A program made the position numbers and the translations under genes. A stretch of DNA of 62,827 bases, from the NCBI GenBank assembly GCA_016927695.1, contig JAFGME010000024.1, forward strand, positions 1-62,827, read 5' to 3'. Shown here one piece after another: positions 7,614-17,090 of this stretch (within the stretch, counting starts at the first letter, position 1; each line of letters opens with the position of its first letter). Below the pieces are notes generated by a model that did not search any database, was not told the DNA's origin, and was given only the letters and a program-made list of their open reading frames with translations. Origin of the DNA: Bacteroidales bacterium (lineage in GTDB: Bacteria; Bacteroidota; Bacteroidia; Bacteroidales; JAFGHD01).

Positions 7614-9665
7614 ATGATTATGAGAGGATTAATTACTATACTGGCCCTTGCTTCAATGATTCTGTCATCCACCGCACAGAGCGTTGAATTCACAAAGTAC
7701 AACTTCCCCAACAACAGGAATGAGCTCAGCGATGCACTGGGCGCCATCAAAGACGGGGATAAGTTGTTTGATGATGGCCCCGGGATGTATTACCTGGCCG
7801 TTGAAAAATATAAAACAGCTTATGCCTTCAATCCGAACAACGCCCTGTTGAATTACAAACTGGGAAAATGCTACCTGCAGAACAACGATAAAGCAGAAGC
7901 CATCAAATACTTTGAAAAGGCTTATGACCTCGATCCCCGCATCAGCCTTGACATGGAATATAATGATATTAATTACCTGATGGCCAGGGCATACCACCTC
8001 AATTATAACTTTGAGAAAGCCATTGAGAAATACAAACAGCACCGAAGCCTCCTCAAACCGGAACAGCTTGCCCTGGAAGCTGAATTGCTGGATAAAAAAG
8101 TGCAGGAATGCGAAACAGCCATTGCAATGGTTAACAAACCCGTCAGGGTTTTTGTTGACAACCTGGGAAATGTTGTAAACTCAGCTTATCCTGACTATTC
8201 GCCACTGGTGGTACCGGAGGAGGATATGATTATTTTCACCTCCTCGCGTGACAATACCACAGGCGGTAAAAGAGATAAAGATTCATTTTATTTTGAAGAC
8301 ATCTTTGTGACGTATTATCAAAACGGATCATGGACGGTACCTGATAATGCGTACGATCTGAACAGCGATAATCATGACGCCACTGCGGGTATTTCCTCCG
8401 ACGGGCTCATTTTGTATATCTACAAATCGGCAGGGGGAAACAATCTTTACGAATGCCCTCTTGTGGGAAACCAGTATAAAAACCCTTCCAAGTTGCCCAA
8501 CTCCATCAACAATGGCCTGAAATCATCTTCTGCAGCCCTGACTTTTGATAAGAGAACCTTATACTTCACCAGTATACGCGACGAGGGCTACGGCGGGGCA
8601 GATATATATTATGTCCGTTTGGATGAAAAGGGAAAATGGTCGGATGTCAGGAACATCGGCGCCGGCATCAACACACCCTTTGATGAAGAAAGCGTTTTTA
8701 TCACTTCTGATGGAAAGACGTTGTATTTTAGTTCAAAAGGGCATACCTCCATGGGAGGCTTTGACATTTTTAAAACCGAACTTGTGGACGGAAAATGGAC
8801 AAATCCCGTCAATTTAGGCTATCCCATCAACACCCCGGATGACGATGTATTCTTTACCATTGCAGAAAACGGTCAAAGAGGGTATTATTCATCGAAGAAA
8901 GCCGACGGTTATGGGGAACAGGACCTGTATATCATCACCTTCCTGGGGGCAGCCAAACCCATGATCAACAACACAGAGCATGAATTGCTTGCCTTTAAGG
9001 CCAGGCCTGTTTTCGCCACAGAGCTTGAACCGAAAATAGAGCAAAACATAATCCTTACCGGGGTAATACTGGATGCCATCACCCTCGAACCGCTTCAGGC
9101 AACCATTGAAATTGTAGATAATTCCAAAAATGAACTGATAGCAAGTTTTGAATCGAGCAGTGTCAGCGGGGGCTACCTTCTTTCACTGAGGGCCGGGATA
9201 AACTACGGGATATCGGTCAACAAGGAAGATTACCTTTTTCACTCCGAAAATTTTGACATCCCCGCCGACGCAGCATCCAAAAAAATAAAGAAGGATATTA
9301 TGCTGAAAAAGGTGGCCGTAGGCACAAAAATTGTTCTGAACAACATTTTCTTCGACTTTAACAAATCGACCCTCAGACCTGAATCCACTGCCGAACTCGA
9401 TCGCCTTTACAAGCTCCTTCTGGATGTACCCACACTAAAAATTGAGATATCAGGGCACACCGATAACATTGGCGGAGCCTCCTACAACCAGAAACTGTCG
9501 GAAGACAGGGCAAAATCTGTAGTGGACTACCTGTTAGGCAAAGGAATAGAATCAGGACGGCTTAAGTTTATGGGTTATGGATTCCAGCGTCCGGTTGCTC
9601 CCAACGACACCGATGAAGGTCGCCAACTAAACAGGCGTACGGAGTTCGAAGTGCTTGAGAAATAA
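7614..9665 (+). CDS. PorE-like TPR / beta-propeller / OmpA-domain protein
   Basis: About 683 residues. The start is ATG 7614 or 7620 (MRGLITILALASMILSSTAQ, signal peptide); an in-frame ATG at 7581 overlaps the upstream gene and lacks a proper signal. Order: TPRs (about 45-125), PD40-type beta-propeller blades (YPDYSPLVVPEEDMIIFTSS; LTFDKRTLYFTS; ITSDGKTLYFSSKG), a carboxypeptidase-regulatory-like beta-sandwich (about 480-560), and a C-terminal OmpA peptidoglycan-binding domain (FFDFNKSTLRPES; SGHTDNIG; NRRTEF). This is the layout of PorE, which tethers the type IX secretion apparatus to peptidoglycan. Several paralogues normally exist per genome, so assignment to PorE itself is inference. Confidence 0.8.
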   Translation: MIMRGLITILALASMILSSTAQSVEFTKYNFPNNRNELSDALGAIKDGDKLFDDGPGMYYLAVEKYKTAYAFNPNNALLNYKLGKCYLQNNDKAEAIKYFEKAYDLDPRISLDMEYNDINYLMARAYHLNYNFEKAIEKYKQHRSLLKPEQLALEAELLDKKVQECETAIAMVNKPVRVFVDNLGNVVNSAYPDYSPLVVPEEDMIIFTSSRDNTTGGKRDKDSFYFEDIFVTYYQNGSWTVPDNAYDLNSDNHDATAGISSDGLILYIYKSAGGNNLYECPLVGNQYKNPSKLPNSINNGLKSSSAALTFDKRTLYFTSIRDEGYGGADIYYVRLDEKGKWSDVRNIGAGINTPFDEESVFITSDGKTLYFSSKGHTSMGGFDIFKTELVDGKWTNPVNLGYPINTPDDDVFFTIAENGQRGYYSSKKADGYGEQDLYIITFLGAAKPMINNTEHELLAFKARPVFATELEPKIEQNIILTGVILDAITLEPLQATIEIVDNSKNELIASFESSSVSGGYLLSLRAGINYGISVNKEDYLFHSENFDIPADAASKKIKKDIMLKKVAVGTKIVLNNIFFDFNKSTLRPESTAELDRLYKLLLDVPTLKIEISGHTDNIGGASYNQKLSEDRAKSVVDYLLGKGIESGRLKFMGYGFQRPVAPNDTDEGRQLNRRTEFEVLEK

Positions 9666-9684
9666 AAGCAGCATAACTGCTTTT
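9664..9684 (+). terminator. Possible weak terminator between convergent genes
   Basis: An 8-bp stem, AAAAGCAG (9664-9671) with CTGCTTTT (9677-9684), around a 5-nt loop. It overlaps the stop codon of the PorE-like gene and lies before the convergent flavodoxin gene. There is only a four-T tail. Confidence 0.4.
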
Positions 9685-9720
9685 CAGCAGGTATTTATGT
9701 CAATCGGAAGTTTTGCTATG

Positions 9721-10248
9721 TTACTCCAACCCGAATTCCTTTTTGATCTGTAGCGCCCATTTGGAAAGCCTTTGCGGGCTCAGATCACTTTCATTGTCCT
9801 CATCCAGGGCCAGGCCATAAAACATACCATTGCTGACGCCTTCCGACTCAGTGTAATCATAGCCTTTGTCGGGCCACCGGCCTGCGATAAACGCCCCCCT
9901 GACTGAAAACTCTTTCTCAAACACACCAAGACCATCCACAAAATGCAGCGGATACAGGATCTGGTCGCCCAACCCATAAAATGCAACTTTTTTATTTTCC
10001 AGATTCACCTTATCAAGCATCAGGAAAAACTCGCTCCACCTGTTGGAGTCGCTGGCATCGCGCCAGGTCTCGGCACCTGCTGTGCTTCCACCGAAAATAA
10101 AAAAATTATAACGATTCATGATTTCTTCGGTCACTTCAGAAACAGGAAACTTTTCAATCTGTCCCGGGTTAAATTCTCTGCCCAGGGCATCGGCTATCTT
10201 TTCCACATTGCCTGCTTCAGGCCAGAAAATCAATACAATTTTTTCCAT
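9721..10248 (-). CDS. Flavodoxin-like protein with a degenerate phosphate loop
   Basis: A 175-residue protein with the long-chain flavodoxin pattern: N-terminal KIVLIFWPEAGNVEKIADAL, FIFGGSTAG, KVAFYGLGDQ, and a C-terminal WALQIKKEFGL helix. In classical flavodoxins the FMN-phosphate loop is (S/T)xTGxT; here it reads WPEAGNVEK, so FMN binding, if kept, uses different contacts. GLGDQILYPLHFVDGLG and FIAGRWPDKGYDYTESEGV match the isoalloxazine-side loops. The probable role is low-potential electron transfer in anaerobic metabolism. It is convergent with the PorE-like gene. Confidence 0.8.
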   Translation of the reverse strand: MEKIVLIFWPEAGNVEKIADALGREFNPGQIEKFPVSEVTEEIMNRYNFFIFGGSTAGAETWRDASDSNRWSEFFLMLDKVNLENKKVAFYGLGDQILYPLHFVDGLGVFEKEFSVRGAFIAGRWPDKGYDYTESEGVSNGMFYGLALDEDNESDLSPQRLSKWALQIKKEFGLE

Positions 10249-10331
10249 AATGACAATGCACCATTAGGTTAACACTAAATTATTCTAATGAGGCTTGTCA
10301 TAGAGAAAGCCCCATTTAACCGGAATTTCTT

Positions 10332-10901
10332 TTACTGGCTTTCCTTCCAGGTTTTATAGAGAGGAAGCAGGCTGTGGCAGTCGGCGAGATCCTCCTGCAC
10401 ACTGGTTTTAAAATATACTTCCCTGGTTCCGTTGGCCCACGAAATCACCGGAAAATCCTTTCCTTCCTCATTTCCAAGATGTTCGCCATCCGACTCGCTG
10501 AAGGTTTCAGAAAGAGAACCCATATAATACAGAATGGGGGCGCAGTCACAGCCGACGAAGTTCACAAAACCGGCATCAGCATAGTTACTGAAGGTAAACT
10601 CGATTCTCCCGCAAAGGACGCCATTCTCTTCAAAGATTTCTTTATTGGTAACAACGTAGGTCGGGTTCTCATCTTCAAATGTATTGCCCTGAAGATAATT
10701 GTCGATCACTTCGCCGAAATCCGTAAAAGAAACATCCTTTTCATCATCCTCCTGCGAAACGATATTCACAAATTTAACACTGCCGCTGCCTGAACCATCA
10801 GCGTTGAACTTAAACCTGTATTCCTTGTATTCAGTTGTTAAACAACTACTTACAAATATGGCCAGCATAAGCAAAAGGGCTTTGTTGAGTAAATTTTTCA
10901 T
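10332..10901 (-). CDS. Hypothetical lipoprotein
   Basis: A 189-residue protein with a lipoprotein signal (MKNLLNKALLLMLAIFVSSC). The mature part is acidic and beta-rich (YRFKFNADGSGSGSVKF; RIEFTFSNYADAGFVNF) and contains a short GCDCAP motif. I do not recognise the family. It stands alone, with A/T-rich spacers on both sides and no operon partner. Location in the outer or inner membrane facing the periplasm is inferred from the lipobox. Confidence 0.75.
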   Translation of the reverse strand: MKNLLNKALLLMLAIFVSSCLTTEYKEYRFKFNADGSGSGSVKFVNIVSQEDDEKDVSFTDFGEVIDNYLQGNTFEDENPTYVVTNKEIFEENGVLCGRIEFTFSNYADAGFVNFVGCDCAPILYYMGSLSETFSESDGEHLGNEEGKDFPVISWANGTREVYFKTSVQEDLADCHSLLPLYKTWKESQ

Positions 10902-11023
10902 ATTATAAAGCGTATTGGGTAAATTTTAATACAATATTAAACAAAAAATGTTAACCGGAATGTTTTCCGGAATAAAATTATCATTTGAACAAGCAGGCAA
11001 AACAAAAATGAGGTAAAAGCGCT

Positions 11024-11782
11024 TTATCTGTTCAGCCATTCCCTGAATTCAGCCACCCTTTCACGGCTCACAACAATCTCCTGATCGGAAGAGTGTTTCA
11101 GTTCAAGTTTCAACCGGCTGTTCGACCATGCAAAAATGTCACTTATGGCCTCAAAACTGACAATATACTTCCGGTTAATTCTGAAAAACCCGGTGGGGTT
11201 AAGGAGGGATTCTGCCTGTTCGAGCGAATGGTCGATTACATAATCCCTGTTATCCTTTGTGTGGAGGAAGGTCGCCTTTTCAAGGCTGTAAAAATAAAGC
11301 ACATCATCCACAGGTATGGAGCGGATCCTGTCGCCGATCCGGATGGCAAAACGTTGTTTATAACGGTTGGACAACATTTTCGTCACCGCATCAATAATGT
11401 GGCTTCCAATGGGATTCCGCATTTCCGGGTAAATGCGCCGGTATTTATCCAAAGCATTTGAGAGCTCGTCAAAATCAATGGGTTTGAGGAGATAATCTAT
11501 GCTGTTGACCTTGAAAGCCTTCAGGGCATATTCATTGTAGGCGGTGGTGAAAATCACCGGAGCATCGACAATCGTTTTTTCAAAAATCTCAAAACTCAGG
11601 CCATCGGCCAGCTGAATATCCATAAGGATCAGGTCCGGCTTTTCACCCTTTTCAAGCCAAAGCACGCTTTTCTTTATGCTGTCGGCGATCCCTGAAATTT
11701 CAATCCCCGGGTCATATATTTTGATGAGATCTCTCAACCTTTCGCCGGCAGGCTTCTCATCTTCAATGATCAGTATCTTCAT
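11024..11782 (-). CDS. LytTR-family response regulator
   Basis: A 252-residue response regulator. The receiver domain (1-120) has the acidic pocket IIEDE and phosphoacceptor Asp55 (LILMDIQLADG), a conserved Thr (FTTAYNEY) and Lys (LLKPIDF). Residues about 145-250 are a LytTR DNA-binding domain (RFAIRIGDRIRSIPVDDVLYF; FFRINRKYIVS). It overlaps the 3' end of the sensor kinase gene by 20 bp, the usual arrangement for a LytS/LytTR two-component pair. Its targets cannot be read from the sequence. Confidence 0.93.
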   Translation of the reverse strand: MKILIIEDEKPAGERLRDLIKIYDPGIEISGIADSIKKSVLWLEKGEKPDLILMDIQLADGLSFEIFEKTIVDAPVIFTTAYNEYALKAFKVNSIDYLLKPIDFDELSNALDKYRRIYPEMRNPIGSHIIDAVTKMLSNRYKQRFAIRIGDRIRSIPVDDVLYFYSLEKATFLHTKDNRDYVIDHSLEQAESLLNPTGFFRINRKYIVSFEAISDIFAWSNSRLKLELKHSSDQEIVVSRERVAEFREWLNR

Positions 11783-12830
11783 GAATCTTCTGGTTTAATA
11801 ACGGCACCTTCACCGTAAAATCCTTTCCATGCTCTTCCACTGTAAATTTTTTGTCAGAAAGATAATCGTATCTCTCTTTCAGGTTGGCCAGCCCGATCCG
11901 GTTTCCTCCGGTTACAATGCTCTTCCGGTTCAGGTTATTCCTGACCACCACAAAGCCGTTTTCCCTGTAGATTGTCACTGAGAGCGGCTCGTCCATGGCA
12001 ATTACATTATGTTTGATGGCGTTTTCCACAAGGATCTGAACCGACATGGGTATAACCGCTTCGCCTGCTGCCGGAGAAATATCGGTCTCAACATCCAGGC
12101 TGCTGCCGTGCCTGATTTTCTGGAGATAAACATAGCGGGTCACGAACTCAAGCTCTGTTTTTAACGCGATGAGTTCCTTATCTTTGTGTTCCAGCACATA
12201 CCGGTAAACCTCCGATAGCTGCTTGATAAACTTTTCTGCCTGGGCGGGATCTTTATAAACAAGCGATGATAAGGTGTTCAGACTATTGAAGAGAAAATGC
12301 GGGTTCACCTGATTTTTTAAGGCTTCATACTGTAAGGCCAGACTTTGTCTTTTTAACCGTTCAGCTACCACGGCCGACTCCCTCCATGCTCTGAAAAAAC
12401 TGATGGAAAAAAGAATACTTCCGATGATCATGGTAATCCCAAACTGTATTATCATGGTCACAAGCCAGTCAGCCGCTGAAAAACCGTGCACCTTTCCTGC
12501 CAGGACGAGATACCAGATATAGTTGACAGCGGCGATGGCGAACATCGAATAGGCAAACATAAGGAAGAGATGCATACGAAGAGCCTTCACCGGCATTTTA
12601 TCCATATCAATTTTTCTTGCCAGGTAGTAGCTGATGGCTTCGTTCCCTTTCCAGATCACCCCTCCTACCGAGCCTGCATAAAGGGAATTAAACCAAAAGT
12701 TGTCCCAAACCGCCTGCAGGTCAAAACTGAACAGCCATGCAATGAAGTTCCCGATGGCGGCACAAATCAGGATATCCCTGAGATGCCTCCATATGCTGTT
12801 TTTACAGGATATTCTCCTTTTCAATTGCAT
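11763..12830 (-). CDS. LytS-like sensor histidine kinase
   Basis: A 355-residue membrane kinase. About four transmembrane segments lie within residues 15-150. A His_kinase domain follows with phosphoacceptor His178 in NQVNPHFLFNSLN, and a degenerate HATPase with VENAIKHN and GLANLKERYDYL. It has no large periplasmic sensor domain, so sensing is probably within the membrane or through the upstream TPR protein. It is the second gene of the TPR-kinase-regulator operon: 13 nt after the TPR gene and overlapping the regulator gene by 20 bp. Confidence 0.92.
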   Translation of the reverse strand: MQLKRRISCKNSIWRHLRDILICAAIGNFIAWLFSFDLQAVWDNFWFNSLYAGSVGGVIWKGNEAISYYLARKIDMDKMPVKALRMHLFLMFAYSMFAIAAVNYIWYLVLAGKVHGFSAADWLVTMIIQFGITMIIGSILFSISFFRAWRESAVVAERLKRQSLALQYEALKNQVNPHFLFNSLNTLSSLVYKDPAQAEKFIKQLSEVYRYVLEHKDKELIALKTELEFVTRYVYLQKIRHGSSLDVETDISPAAGEAVIPMSVQILVENAIKHNVIAMDEPLSVTIYRENGFVVVRNNLNRKSIVTGGNRIGLANLKERYDYLSDKKFTVEEHGKDFTVKVPLLNQKIHEDTDH

Positions 12831-12843
12831 AACCGCTGTTTAT

Positions 12844-13491
12844 TTACATTTGGCAATGCTCCTTTATTATGACCTCACATTCAGCGCCTCCCCATGCGGG
12901 ATCCAGCCTGCCGGCGGGGATAAAGGTAGCATATTTTTCAATGGCCTTCTGAAAAAGCGGACAGGCGACCCCGGCCCCTCCGCCAAAGGCTTCAGGGGTG
13001 TACAAAAGGTTCATGGCCTGCAGAAAATAAATCCTGGGATTGTCAGGATTAATCGCGGCGGCCCTGCCAAAGGATTCATTGGCTTTCATGGAAAACTGCA
13101 TGCCCCGTCCCATCGGATCAGCCTGTATTCTCCCCTGATACAGGAATCCCTGAAGCACATAAAGTTCGTGGTTGTCCGGGCTTTGTTCCATGGCCTTTTC
13201 AAGAAATGCCTGTGCCCTGTCGAGAATGGCGTCCGCTTTTTCTTTATCCCCTGTTTCAAAGACTACATTGATGTAGCAGTAAACGGCATAATACAACGGA
13301 TGCCACTCATTTGCCTCCGAAAGGGATATCCGCTCAAAAGCATTGGCACAATCCTGAAATTCTTCAGCCGTTACGGCCTTGCCGGCCAGTAAGATCTTTT
13401 CTTCCATAACCTTAACATAATCGTTACTGACCTGAGAATAGCCTGCAAAAGTGAGCAAGCCCGTTAAAATCATCAAAAAATAAGTTTTCAT
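12844..13491 (-). CDS. Exported TPR-like protein, first gene of the two-component operon
   Basis: A 215-residue protein with a signal peptide (MKTYFLMILTGLLTFAGYSQ) and TPR-like helical pairs (YYAVYCYINVVFETGDKEKADAIL; HELYVLQGFLYQGRIQ; IYFLQAMNLLYTPEAFGGG). It lies 13 nt upstream of the histidine kinase, so it is probably an accessory periplasmic component of, or co-regulated with, that signalling system. The function is inferred from context only. Confidence 0.75.
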   Translation of the reverse strand: MKTYFLMILTGLLTFAGYSQVSNDYVKVMEEKILLAGKAVTAEEFQDCANAFERISLSEANEWHPLYYAVYCYINVVFETGDKEKADAILDRAQAFLEKAMEQSPDNHELYVLQGFLYQGRIQADPMGRGMQFSMKANESFGRAAAINPDNPRIYFLQAMNLLYTPEAFGGGAGVACPLFQKAIEKYATFIPAGRLDPAWGGAECEVIIKEHCQM

Positions 13492-13710
13492 CTTATTTTA
13501 ATTTTTATGCAAATTTTTATGTACTTTCATTGCTGAAAAAATTTCACTTGCCGAACTGTCGGATAATGGTGATGAACCGGTTTTTTATGGATACCAATAA
13601 AAATTCAGGCAACGTATGAAAGCTTGTTCCTGTCTTGGTTTTATCGCGATGGGAAACCGGGTTCCCTTGAGAATTAAACATTTTAGTGTTAACAATAAAA
13701 TCCACCGCTT

Positions 13711-16677
13711 ATGCTCAAGTTAAAAAAAAACCCTGAAACTGCAGCCTGTTTCAGAACAATTGTCCTGTTGGTTGCTACTGCATTGGTCTTCTCCTGTAGC
13801 AGTAAAAAGTATGAACTGAAGAAGGCAACCGACAAAAATGGTTTTTCGTACGAATATGTAAAGGGCGATCCTATCGATGCCCGCATGTACACCCTCGGGA
13901 ACGGCCTGAAGGTATTTCTAAGCTACAATCCTGTAGAACCCAGGATTTCAACCCTCATCGGCGTGCGCGCCGGATCGACTTCCGACCCGGCAGAAACTAC
14001 AGGCCTGGCGCATTATTTTGAGCACATGATGTTCAAGGGCACCGATGAAATCGGCACTTTGGACTGGGAGAAGGAGAAAGTTTATCTTGATATGATCTCC
14101 GGTCTTTTTGAAGAAAAGCGCGCTACAGACGATCCTGAAATGAAAAAGGAGATTTATAAGAAGATTGACAGTTTGTCGGCCATTGCTGCAGGTTTTGTGG
14201 CCGCCAACGAATATGACAAACTCGTTTCAAGTCTTGGCGCCAAGCGCACCAATGCAGGCACTTCCTACGAATCAACCGTTTACATCAATGACATTCCTTC
14301 CAATCAGCTTGAAAAATGGCTGAAGCTTGAAAGCGAACGTTTCACCGATATTGTGCTCCGCCTGTTTCACACTGAACTGGAAACCGTTTACGAAGAATTC
14401 AATATGTACCAGGATATGGATCAGAGCAGAGCCAGCAATGCGTTAATGGAGGGCCTCTTCCCCACCCATCCTTACGGCAGAGACGTTATCGGGCTTCCCG
14501 AGCACCTGAAAAACCCTTCGATGGTTAATATTTATGAGTTTGCCGACACCTGGTATGTTCCCAACAACATTGCCATTGCCATAGCAGGCGATTTTGATTT
14601 TGACGAAACCATCATGCTGATCGACAAATATTTCGGAAAAGCCGGGCCCAATGAAAATCTTCCTGAAATTGTTCAGCCGGTTGAGAAAGAGATCACTGAA
14701 CCGGTTATCCGTGAGGTGATCGGGCCGGAAGCCGAGTCTCTCATGCTTGCTTTCAGGTTTGATGGTGAAAATTCCGAAGACCAGAAATACGTTACCCTTA
14801 TCGACATGATCCTGAGCAACAGCCAGGCAGGGCTCATCGACCTGAATCTCAACCAGCAGCAAAAGGTACTCAGGGCAGGGTCCGGAGCCTGGTTCATGAG
14901 GGATTACGGCATCCATCAGTTTTACGGGCAGCCAAGAGAGGGGCAAACCCTCGAAGAGGTTAAGGACCTTTTGCTGGGCGAAATAGAAAAACTCAAAAAA
15001 GGCGAATTTGACGACTGGATGCCTGAAGCAGTCATTAATGACCTCAGGCTGTCTGAAATCAGGGGGCAGGAAAATAATTTCAGCCGCGCTTTCCAGATGA
15101 TGGATGTATTTATTAAAAAAGTGCCTTACATCGACCGGCTTACCTTTCTGGATGAACTCGAAAAGATCACCAGACAGCAGCTCATGGATTTTGCTGCTGC
15201 AAATTATAAAGAGAATTACGTGATCGTTTACAAAAGAACAGGTGAAAATACCGATCTGGTGAAAGTGGAAAAACCCAACCTCACCCCTGTGGAGATCAAC
15301 CGGGAAGATCAGTCGGAGTACTACAAGGAATTTTCTGCGATGGAAACCGGGACTCTTGACCCCGTTTTCGTGGATTTCAAGGGTGAAATACAATCGGAAG
15401 AACTTTACCCGGGCGTGGAGATCAGCTACATCAAAAACAAAACCAATGAGCTCTTCAGCCTTCAGTATATCATCGACATGGGCAGGAAACACAACCTGAT
15501 GCTTCCGCTGGCCATCGATTATCTCCCCTACCTGGGCACCGATAAATTCTCGCCCGCCGACCTTCAGAAGGAGTTTTTCCGCTATGGCCTGAGCATGAAT
15601 GTAACCTCAGGAGAGGACCGGTGTTATGTGACCGTTAGCGGGCTGCAGAAATCTTTTGAAAAAGGGATGGAGCTCATTGAACACGTTCTTGCAAACAGCA
15701 AGGCAGATCAGAAAGTCTACGACGATTACTTGGATGGCATCGTCAAAAAAAGAAACGATGCCAAGCTCAACAAAAACACCATCCTGTGGAATGCCCTGTT
15801 CAATTATGGGAAATACGGACAATTCAATCCCAATACAAACCTGCTGAAAGAAGACAAACTCAGGAGTGTCAATCCGGAAGATCTCACCCGCCTGATTGCA
15901 GAAATATATTCGTACCGGCACAAGATTTTCTTTTATGGACAGCAGGACCTTGGCGCCGTAACACCTGTGGTGAAAAAGCACCACACCGTGACAGACGAGC
16001 TGAAAGATATTCCGGAACCTGTGGTGTACCAGGAGCAACCCACTGACATGAGCAGGGTTTATTTCGTCAATTACGACATGTCGCAAACCAACATTGTGAT
16101 GCTGGCGAAGGGCCCTGCCTTTGATGCAGCCCTGATACCTCCGGCAAGGCTTTTCGGCGAGTACTTCGGCAGCGGGCTTTCTTCCATCGTTTTCCAGGAA
16201 ATACGCGAATCGAGGGCGCTTGCGTATTCGGCCTTTTCTGCATTCTCAGTGCCCGGAAGAATGGATCAGTCGAATTACATCTATGGCTTTGTGGGTACCC
16301 AGGCCGACAAGCTGAAAATCGCAACGGATGCCCTCCTCGGGCTTATGAACGATATGCCCCAGGCATCCAGACAGTTTGAATTAGCCAAAGAATCCATACA
16401 AAAGCAGATTGAAACCGAAAGAATCGTCAAAACGAATATTTTCTGGACATACCAGAGAAATCTTGACATGGGGATCGACTACGATATCAGGAAAGATGTG
16501 TACGAATATGCACGGAGTGTCACTTTTGACGAATTCAATGCGTTTTTCAACAGCTATATCAAGGGCAACAACTATATTTTCCTGATCATGGGCAACAAGG
16601 AAATGTTGAACCGCAAAGCGATGGAAAGCCTTGGTGAAGTAAAGGATCTCACCCTGGAAGAGATATTCAACTACTGA
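13711..16677 (+). CDS. M16-family zinc metalloprotease, full-length two-half enzyme (lipoprotein)
   Basis: A 988-residue protein. The N-terminus ends in a lipobox (ALVFSC, Cys29), so it is probably membrane-anchored in the periplasm. The inverted zinc motif HxxEH is at His101, Glu104, His105 (HYFEHMMFKG), with a downstream acidic ligand candidate at Glu228/229 (TVYEEF). The C-terminal half is a second, catalytically inactive M16 domain (LFGEYFGSGLSSIVFQEIRESRALAYS; substrate-binding region near GRMDQSNYIYGFVGT). The full length suggests a pitrilysin-like single-chain enzyme cleaving peptides in an enclosed chamber. A direct role in peptide turnover fits the other peptidases here but is inference. 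Confidence 0.92.
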   Translation: MLKLKKNPETAACFRTIVLLVATALVFSCSSKKYELKKATDKNGFSYEYVKGDPIDARMYTLGNGLKVFLSYNPVEPRISTLIGVRAGSTSDPAETTGLAHYFEHMMFKGTDEIGTLDWEKEKVYLDMISGLFEEKRATDDPEMKKEIYKKIDSLSAIAAGFVAANEYDKLVSSLGAKRTNAGTSYESTVYINDIPSNQLEKWLKLESERFTDIVLRLFHTELETVYEEFNMYQDMDQSRASNALMEGLFPTHPYGRDVIGLPEHLKNPSMVNIYEFADTWYVPNNIAIAIAGDFDFDETIMLIDKYFGKAGPNENLPEIVQPVEKEITEPVIREVIGPEAESLMLAFRFDGENSEDQKYVTLIDMILSNSQAGLIDLNLNQQQKVLRAGSGAWFMRDYGIHQFYGQPREGQTLEEVKDLLLGEIEKLKKGEFDDWMPEAVINDLRLSEIRGQENNFSRAFQMMDVFIKKVPYIDRLTFLDELEKITRQQLMDFAAANYKENYVIVYKRTGENTDLVKVEKPNLTPVEINREDQSEYYKEFSAMETGTLDPVFVDFKGEIQSEELYPGVEISYIKNKTNELFSLQYIIDMGRKHNLMLPLAIDYLPYLGTDKFSPADLQKEFFRYGLSMNVTSGEDRCYVTVSGLQKSFEKGMELIEHVLANSKADQKVYDDYLDGIVKKRNDAKLNKNTILWNALFNYGKYGQFNPNTNLLKEDKLRSVNPEDLTRLIAEIYSYRHKIFFYGQQDLGAVTPVVKKHHTVTDELKDIPEPVVYQEQPTDMSRVYFVNYDMSQTNIVMLAKGPAFDAALIPPARLFGEYFGSGLSSIVFQEIRESRALAYSAFSAFSVPGRMDQSNYIYGFVGTQADKLKIATDALLGLMNDMPQASRQFELAKESIQKQIETERIVKTNIFWTYQRNLDMGIDYDIRKDVYEYARSVTFDEFNAFFNSYIKGNNYIFLIMGNKEMLNRKAMESLGEVKDLTLEEIFNY

Positions 16678-17090
16678 AACAAAAAAAAGAGATCAGAAGC
16701 CGGCATTAAGAAGTTGTTCTGGTGCCGTAAATGATTTATACTGCTGCTGTTTGGGTTTGCAAATTGCAAATTGCTTTTCCCAGAAGCATAACCGATTCTA
16801 TTCAGCTTTTCTTTAAAAATTGATAAGAGTCCGTTTACTTCCGATAGGTATCGTAATTAATAAACGTTGTGATCTTTGTGCCTGCCCGGCCAGTCAGGCG
16901 GGCCTCCTTTATGTTCTCTGTGGTAAGGATAATTGCCCGGTTAACCCCAGGTTCACAATGTATTTCACAAAGGGCATTGGTCCCGAAAATAAGCACATCA
17001 TTGTCTTACAGAAGCAAATTTTTTTTATCTGCTCTATAGTTATGATAAAATATTTGTGTTAATTTCGGTATTTATTCAAAATCCACTTTT
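16678..17090. other. 413-bp intergenic region with a degenerate intergenic repeat
   Basis: No credible gene: a plus-strand open frame at 16820-17062 lacks coding character. Positions about 16855-16985, read on the minus strand, resemble the ACCACAAAG/CACAAAG-type intergenic repeat often seen in Bacteroidota, in decayed form. A GC-rich near-palindrome (cctgcccggcc / ggcgggcct) lies at about 16882-16910. Near the S74 gene are weak -7-like motifs only (TAATTTCG at 17060-17067). Confidence 0.4.

Noticed and set aside
16820-17062. Small plus-strand gene in the spacer before the S74 gene
   Set aside because: Composition is not protein-like, and it overlaps the repeat-like segment; no homology-like motif.
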